Below, piece by piece: positions 58,133-64,000 of a stretch of 64,000 nt of DNA. The position numbers were made by a program, and so were the translations under genes. Position 1 is the stretch's first letter. Every line of letters begins with the position of its first letter. Source of the stretch: Hysterangium stoloniferum (lineage: Eukaryota > Basidiomycota > Agaricomycetes > Hysterangiales > Hysterangiaceae); contig WHVD01000063.1 in assembly GCA_015178975.1 (NCBI GenBank), positions 186,001-250,000 on the forward strand, read 5' to 3'. The notes beneath the pieces were generated by a model that saw only the letters and a program-made list of their open reading frames with translations, was not told the DNA's origin and ran no database searches.

Positions 58133-58487
58133 CGCCAGAGCCTTGCATGTATTGTGTTTTGTTTTTCTTTCTTGGTGCATTCTTATTCACTTCAACTCTA
58201 TTTGGATCTGGAGAGTGTTTGTCTTGCCCTTGTATCAAACAGCGCGGCATTGTAGTTTAACTCCAGGTCCTCTCTCATTTTGTAACCACTTGTTGTTTTC
58301 TTTGACTTTCGGTCTGGGCACATAAGTTATGTTCCGTATATTCCGTACCAGGTACGGCATGTCCATCCTTTCCATAGTGTCCATCCATGAGCAAGAGTAT
58401 ATGTCACGGAAAAAATAAATATGATATACTACAGATCTTCCATTATTCCAGCCCTCCCAGAAAATAACCTTAAAGAAACAGCGCATT
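58133..58487. other. Convergent intergenic region
   Basis: 355 bp between two convergent 3' ends. T-rich on the plus strand after the stop at 58132; no further gene seen. Confidence 0.5.
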
Positions 58488-60069
58488 TTAGAAGGTCCAG
58501 AGTGCACCGATGAGGACACTGCTGACAACGGTTGCCCACGCAGCCATTGAACGAGCTGTGAATACCGAGTCGAATGCCATATTGCCAAGAGGCGTCGACG
58601 TTGTGCCGCTTCCACCGCTCGTACTCACTGGTGAAGAAATGGATGTCGAGGTGAGCTGTACCCCATTGATGTTAGCGGCAACCTGGAACACGCTTCCACC
58701 CCCAAACTCGTAGAACTAATTCGGGCAAATATAATCAGTACATCGTCAAACATGCATTCAGCGCACGCACGTCTACAAGGAGGAAGTTGGGCGCTGCTCC
58801 GTGGGCCGCAATGCAGGCTTGGACTTCTGCACCTAGTGAACCAAGACCGCTAGCGGCATTGGTCACAGCAAGCTGATCTCTGTCAGGCGCTGGAAAGGTG
58901 ATGGTCCCAACGGTTACACTCTAATAGACAGTCATGTAAGAACAACATGATAAAAGGAACAACTCACTGTGTCCAAGTAGTGGTTAATCAAGCTAAGTTG
59001 AGACGTTGGGTTGGCACTGCTTGTCCGGTTCACACTGCAAGGGAAGCTGGCCTCCGTTACATCAAATGGTGTTTCCCACACGTTTGAGAATTCTATGGGT
59101 TATTGGTATTAGATAACGGTCTTGGTAAATAGTAAACCGTGGACAAACCGTCAATGATATATGGAACCTGAGTGAAATCAGCCTGGTTATCTAAAAAGGT
59201 GACGACACGCTTGCCAGAGTCGATCATTTCTATATTATTTGTGTGAGTGTAAGCAATGAAACTCGTCAGGAAAGTTACATACCGCCTAAGGTAGGCCATG
59301 CGTCCTTAGTAAGGGAGGCTGAGGCGGGCGAAAAAGATACGGTGTCCATTCCAGTAGATTGGTATACCGCTTGCCATTGCGTTGGAGGTAAATTGTCGCT
59401 GTTGACGATCAGAATGGTCAAGACTAATACCAAGATTCAATAGTAGACATAGCAAAAATAGAGTAGAAATACCTTCGTTGGGATGTGCGTCTACCCATGT
59501 TTTGACTGTTTTCAGGTAAGCAGCAAAACTGCCACCGTCTTTGAGAAACTGAAGTGTGAATGCTTGAGAAGAATATTAACTGAGTGAGTGACAAATCATA
59601 CACAGCTCGTATGGCACAGTTCGATTGAGTTTGACTGTTGGTGTGCCTGTACTTGTAATAAACGGATACCATCGTTTAATTGCTGGGTGACTAGTTATCC
59701 TGGTCAACCTCCAATGCCCTCGAATATCACAACTCAGCAAGCTCACTAGTTTGGTCTTGATTTGATGCAACTGAGATAACACAATGTCAGAAAGTTGAAA
59801 AAGTATATTTGGATAGAAAACGCACGATCGGTCCCAATGGCGTACGAATCGTGAGCACCGACGAATGTGACACTTCCATAACTCCGCGAACAGAGCTAAG
59901 AGCCAAGGTTAGCGTCTGCTGAAACCTCCACTACATCTAGCGTAATCACCTCTGAATTTCCATTGCATACGGTGGCCCTTTGAGTGATAGATGCTGCGGA
60001 GACGTGGTGTAAGGCTTGTGAAGCAAGCAGGAAGGTTCCAGCGGCCTGCGCTAATGACAAAAACAACAT
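58488..60069 (-). CDS. PLC-like phosphodiesterase, secreted and probably GPI-anchored
   Basis: Ten exons: 60069-59950, 59895-59826, 59770-59747, 59690-59602, 59548-59473, 59423-59283, 59229-59149, 59092-58968, 58920-58771 and 58715-58488. All join in frame with GT-AG introns of 47-56 bp into 367 aa. A signal peptide (LFLSLAQAAGTFLLASQA) leads into the PI-PLC-like TIM barrel: SYGSVTFVGAHDSYAIGTD with the first His at about residue 55, then QQLNDGIRLLQVQAH, CHTSCFLKDGGSF, TWVDAHPNEV, LIVNSDNLPP, MIDSGKRVVTFLDNQADF and FSNVWETPFDV. The C-terminus has a Ser/Thr/Gly stretch, then a hydrophobic tail (AWATVVSSVLIGALWTF) that fits a GPI signal. The family acts on phosphodiesters at the cell surface; the substrate is not known for these fungal members. 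It is intact. Confidence 0.9.
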
Positions 60070-60892
60070 GATGACAGCTCGTAATTTCAAACTATGAGAA
60101 AAGTATTGTGTAGATGCGCTGTAAATTGAGTGAGAGGGTCGTGTGGAGTCGAGGAGGGTATTAGTGATAGTAGGGTAAAGAGAATGTGGAGGCTGTGCGC
60201 TTCTGGCTATCCATTCTTGACCCACCAATGGCAGACCGCTTATACTAAGCATCAGCTCGGCACTTGAGAAAGAGGGGTCTAATTAAACAACAACATGACA
60301 AGCACCAAACGTCAAGTGACCCTGGATATTATTCAAAAGAAATGAGAATTGGCAGGAACACAAGAGAATCCTTGAAGATATATATTATAGAAGACGTAGG
60401 TCGAGTCATATTGGTATAGCCGAATCGCCACCAACTCGATTTCTTATTTAATTTGGGGATAGCTACTTAATAGCACAGTTTGCTCTTTATCTTCTCCTTC
60501 GATCACAATATGCACAATCCCTCATTCGACCATTCGACAATTGATGGAGTTTTTAGCGTCAGCCATAGGCTGTGGCCATCTGCCATATCAGATAGATTTG
60601 TGCCTAAACAAGATACAGGCTCATCACTTTGCAGTTACACTACAGCCGCCACCCCGAACGTCATCCATAAGCCAGAAATACGGCGGTCTAAAAGTTGAAA
60701 TGCTATATATTATGTAAAGAATTCCGTTGTCAAGATAACATAAATAGCGTCCAATCGTTGCTTCCTTTGAACAGAAGAAAGACAGTAGTCTAAAACAGAA
60801 AGTTTTCGGCTTATGTAAGCCAACCTCCGATTACTCGTTCTGGAAATTTGCCACAACCCTCCTTCACGAACCCTTTGACGACTTGCTACATT
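60070..60892. promoter_or_regulatory. Divergent promoter region between PLC-like gene and RanGAP
   Basis: 823 bp between two divergently transcribed genes. No coding feature seen. No clear TATA box for RanGAP. Confidence 0.4.
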
Positions 60893-62019
60893 ATGGCTGC
60901 CACAACATTTTCTATCCATGGTCAGAGTCTCAAATTGAACTCTGTAACCGACATCGAGCCTCACTTGGTTAAACTACGTGCCGTGAAGGACACTGTAGAA
61001 GAAGTCCACTTTGGGGGCAACACCATCGGCGTGGAAGCCTCTCTTGCATTAGCTGATGTTCTGAAACAACTCAAAGCGCTGAAGGTAATTCCAATTCACT
61101 TCTTGTTTTGTTGAAAAAAATGGTATGAACATCGGGAACCCAGATCGCAGATTTTGCTGATATCTTCACTGGACGATTGATCTCCGAGATCCCTCAATCG
61201 CTTTCTGCCATTTGTGATGCCCTCAAGGACAGCACGACGCTAGTCGAGCTAAATCTGTCCGATAATGCGTTTGGTGGTCGTTCGGCGGAGCCAATGGTCC
61301 CCTTTCTTACACATAACCGAACCTTCCAAGTCCTCAAACTCAACAACAATGGATTGGGAATATCCGGTGGCACTACGGTAGCCAATGCTCTGTTGGAATC
61401 GGCCCGTTTAAGTGAGAAGGAGGGCAAGCCATCCAACTTGCGTGTTGTCATGTGCGGGCGTAACCGACTGGAGAACGGCAGTGCACCCGTGTGGGCAGAG
61501 GCATTTGCTGCACACGGTGGCCTCGTCGAAGTCAGGCTGCCTCAAAATGGCATTCGGCCAGAAGGAATTGAGAAGCTTGCCGCTGGTCTCGCCAAGAATC
61601 CCGGTTTAGAGCACCTCGATCTCCAGGATAACACGGCCACCACAAGGGGATCGCGTGCCATCGCGAAGGCTCTTCCTTCATGGCCTCGTTTACGAACTCT
61701 CAATCTATCCGATCTCCTGCTTGGTGGCCAGGGAGGTATATCCCTTTCCGTGACTTTAGGGCAGGGATCAAACCCTTTGCTAGACACTCTGAAGTTACAA
61801 TACGGCGAATTGGATAGACGGGCGTTGGAAATTCTCGCTAAGGCCATCCAAGATCATTTGCCAAAATTAACCACGTTAGAACTTAATGGAAACAAGGCCG
61901 ATCCAGAGGACGACTGTATTGAGAAAATCAAGGCCGCTCTAGGATTCCATGGTAATGAAGATGCATTAGATGAGCTAGACGATATGGAGGAGCCTGGTGA
62001 TGAAGAGGAAGAGGAGGAA

Positions 62020-62052
<33 letters not shown>

Positions 62053-62178
62053 GAGGAAGAGGGAGCGAAAGAAGAAGAGGCGAGGAAAGAGGCGGCGCCA
62101 AAACCTGTTCAATTGACAGGTGATAAAGCTACGGATGCGCTTGCAGATTTACTGGGCAAAGTCACACTTGGAAAATAA
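60893..62178 (+). CDS. RNA1: Ran GTPase-activating protein 1 (Rna1/RanGAP)
   Basis: Cytosolic activator of Ran GTP hydrolysis, which sustains the RanGTP gradient for nuclear transport. Two exons, 60893-61084 and 61144-62178, with a 59-bp intron, give 408 aa, the usual size of fungal Rna1. Leucine-rich repeats run through residues about 30-330 (VEEVHFGGNTIGVEA, LVELNLSDNAFGG, FQVLKLNNNGLGISGG, LVEVRLPQNGIRPEG, LEHLDLQDNTATTRG, LRTLNLSDLLLGGQG, LTTLELNGN). The conserved ADIFTGR box is at residues 69-75. A long Glu run (about 62000-62075) forms the typical acidic tail, followed by a short conserved C-terminal helix (TDALADLLGKV). The ATG at 60893 starts the conserved N-terminus. Cfd1 follows 233 bp downstream on the same strand. 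Confidence 0.96.
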
Positions 62179-62411
62179 TCTTAGCCAACGCAGGGATGAC
62201 GTATGGGTCATAGAGTAGAATTCTTTTACGGTGACGACGTGTTGTTTAAATACCACAGGTTAATTACGATAATCATGTTTCGTTTGATACCAGTTACCTC
62301 AGAAATTCCACTTTTTTTTAATGATTCGATTATTCCAAGCACCTTCAATATAACTCACAACACCATGTGACGTTACGCAATTGCTTACATCATTACCCAT
62401 AAATCCTACAC

Positions 62412-63396
62412 ATGTCGTCCAACGACGACACGCCTATTTCTCGACGTCTTCAAAATGTGAAGCATATAATCGTTGTTCTCAGCGGAAAGGGTGGCGTCGG
62501 AAAATCCTCTGTATCAACCCAGATTGCTCTTTCACTATACGCCTCGTCGTCCACTTCACCTCCACGGATTGGGTTGTTGGATATCGACCTCACCGGACCC
62601 TCAATTCCTCGAATGCTGGGCCTGGACAAACACAGCGTGCACCAGAGTTCGTCTGGATGGGTACCTGTTTATGCCGATGGCTCAGAAGCTCGCCTTGCCT
62701 GCATGAGCGTCGGATTTCTCTTGAAACGGCGTGAGGATTCGGTGGTGTGGAGAGGGCCCAAGAAGAACGCGATGATCCGCCAGTTTTTGAGTGACGTTCG
62801 ATGGGGCGAATTAGATTACCTTATTATTGATACCCCCCCAGGTCCGTCTTCAATTTAAAAAATTGCTCAGCAGTGCTTCATTCGTATCCTACTCAGGAAC
62901 TTCTGACGAGCACCTCTCACTTATGGAGCATCTTGCCCCACTTCAAGCTCAATCCCGTATTTCGTCAGTGCTTGTTACAACCCCCCAGGTTGTCGCATTA
63001 ATGGATACCATGAAATGCCTTTCTTTCACCCGGGTTGTGTCTCTTCCGGTCCTCGGGATTGTAGAGAATATGAGCGGATATGTTTGCCCTTGTTGCGGCG
63101 ATGTCACAAACGTGTTTTCTACAGGAGGAGGCGAAGACATGGCTCGTCGGGAGAAAATACCTTTTCTAGGCGCGCTCCCCGTCGACACCCAGCTAGTAGA
63201 CCTACTTGATTCAGGCGGTCAAACAGCGCCACAAGAAAACGGAGATATTACTACGGCAGAAGGCCAGACAGGTTTTGCGGTTTTAGACGGTTACCGACGG
63301 ACACCCACTTATGCACTTTTTAAACCTATTGCGGAGAAGATTATCAGCCATATACACCAGTCGTCAAGAGGAAATGATGAAAAGCAGTTATCATAA
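62412..63396 (+). CDS. CFD1: Cytosolic Fe-S cluster assembly ATPase Cfd1 (NUBP2)
   Basis: P-loop scaffold ATPase of the cytosolic iron-sulfur assembly (CIA) machinery, which works with Nbp35 to assemble [4Fe-4S] clusters. Exons 62412-62841 and 62897-63396 with a 55-bp intron give 309 aa. The deviant Walker A is [15 protein letters not shown] (about residues 20-34). The other Mrp/NBP35 motifs are [45 protein letters not shown] (spanning the intron) and [17 protein letters not shown] with the CX2C cluster ligand. The N-terminus lacks the four-cysteine motif of Nbp35, so this is Cfd1 rather than Nbp35. A moderately long insertion ([15 protein letters not shown]) lies near the C-terminus. The gene is intact. 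Confidence 0.95.
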
Positions 63397-64000
63397 TAAG
63401 CATCAGCATGTTTACCTTCAACATAATGTATCGTCTAGAGATTCTCTCCGTTATATAGCGTAACGATGATGTACACCGGCGCCCGCCTCAACTAGAGGAT
63501 GTCAGAATTCTAATGTTCCCAGGCAGCTCCTTCTCTACATAGTACATCGTGTCAGAGTAAGCAGTGCTGGTGAATCTACAGATCCGATACCGCCGAGTCC
63601 CGCATATCGTCGAAGAGCGTGGACGACGTATGACCAGGAAGTGCAGTATCTCCATGAGTTGGGCTGTGGTTCAGATTATCAACTCGCATCCAGAGAGGTC
63701 TATGAATCCGACCAAGGCCAGCACAGTAGTTTGAACGGCAGGATAGTCGATGTGATGTCCATTTAACATTTGCACTGACGTGGTACTCGTAGAAAGAGGT
63801 TTCTTCTCGATGTAAATGAAGCCGCATGTCTCAACCCTGCCCCATGTAGCCATGCATTCACACAATAAATATGGACAAAAATAGTGCCATGGTCATAGCA
63901 AGGTGTGAAAAACAGCTATGAACTACTGTAAGGATTTTATTGTGAGGCGCTACACTTGCACCAGCAAATTACCGAGATCTTACACTATCAAAACAATACA
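63397..64000. other. Downstream region, possible 3' exon of a minus-strand gene
   Basis: A minus-strand frame at 63827-63576 (83 codons) and an overlapping one at 63865-63671 are open, but I recognise no domain. They could be terminal exons of a gene starting beyond 64000, or chance. Nothing else is seen here. Confidence 0.2.

Noticed and set aside
61542..61847. Minus-strand 101-codon frame inside RanGAP
   Set aside because: Shadow of a strongly supported sense exon with leucine-rich repeats.

Overview
This window is eukaryotic and reads as a transposon-rich basidiomycete (Agaricomycete-type) genome. The real genes have many introns of about 47-70 bp, secreted sedolisin proteases are amplified, and the repeats are mostly Ty3/Gypsy chromoviruses with some Ty1/Copia and Helitron remnants. 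The species cannot be named from the sequence.

Layout. 1-2.6 kb: a decayed Helitron whose PIF1-type helicase breaks off beside an antisense scrap of a sedolisin (tripeptidyl-peptidase) gene. 2.8-8.4 kb: segmental-duplication copy A, with an intact 10-exon sedolisin gene and two solo LTRs. 8.4-29.6 kb: one 21.2 kb insertion into copy A, a stack of three nested elements. The outer one is a Gypsy element (family 1, here E1). Its 5' LTR holds a second, oppositely oriented chromovirus (E2). E2 in turn holds a solo family-1 LTR. Each level has its own 5-bp target-site duplication. 29.6-32.1 kb: the tail of copy A, an LTR scrap, and a Copia remnant split by another solo LTR. 32.6-34.8 kb: an intact sedolisin gene on the minus strand. 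38.1-43.3 kb: duplication copy B, with a third intact sedolisin gene. It keeps the empty sites of three insertions found in copy A. 43.4-52.9 kb: LTR mosaics and a second family-1 element (E3). 54.7-56.6 kb: a dead fourth sedolisin. 56.9-63.4 kb: a compact conserved block with a putative zinc-finger DNA-binding protein, a GPI-anchored PLC-like phosphodiesterase, RanGAP (Rna1) and the cytosolic Fe-S scaffold ATPase Cfd1.

Most interesting: both family-1 elements carry, between the integrase/chromodomain and the 3' LTR, a gene on the opposite strand with two introns at matching positions. In E1 it is open from ATG to stop (249 aa). It predicts a coiled coil followed by a Zn2Cys6-like cysteine cluster. 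Introns in an antisense cargo gene would survive retrotransposition. Family 1 also shows a clear Tf1/sushi-type self-priming arrangement: 11 nt at the expected transcript start are complementary to 11 nt just inside the 5' LTR. E2 has an unusual long sense ORF after the chromodomain.

How the parts relate: the three intact sedolisins would be secreted acid exo/endopeptidases for extracellular protein use. The flanking duplication and LTR insertions give a relative chronology: sedolisin duplication first, E1 and the solo LTRs in copy A later. The 56.9-63.4 kb block is ordinary housekeeping sequence.
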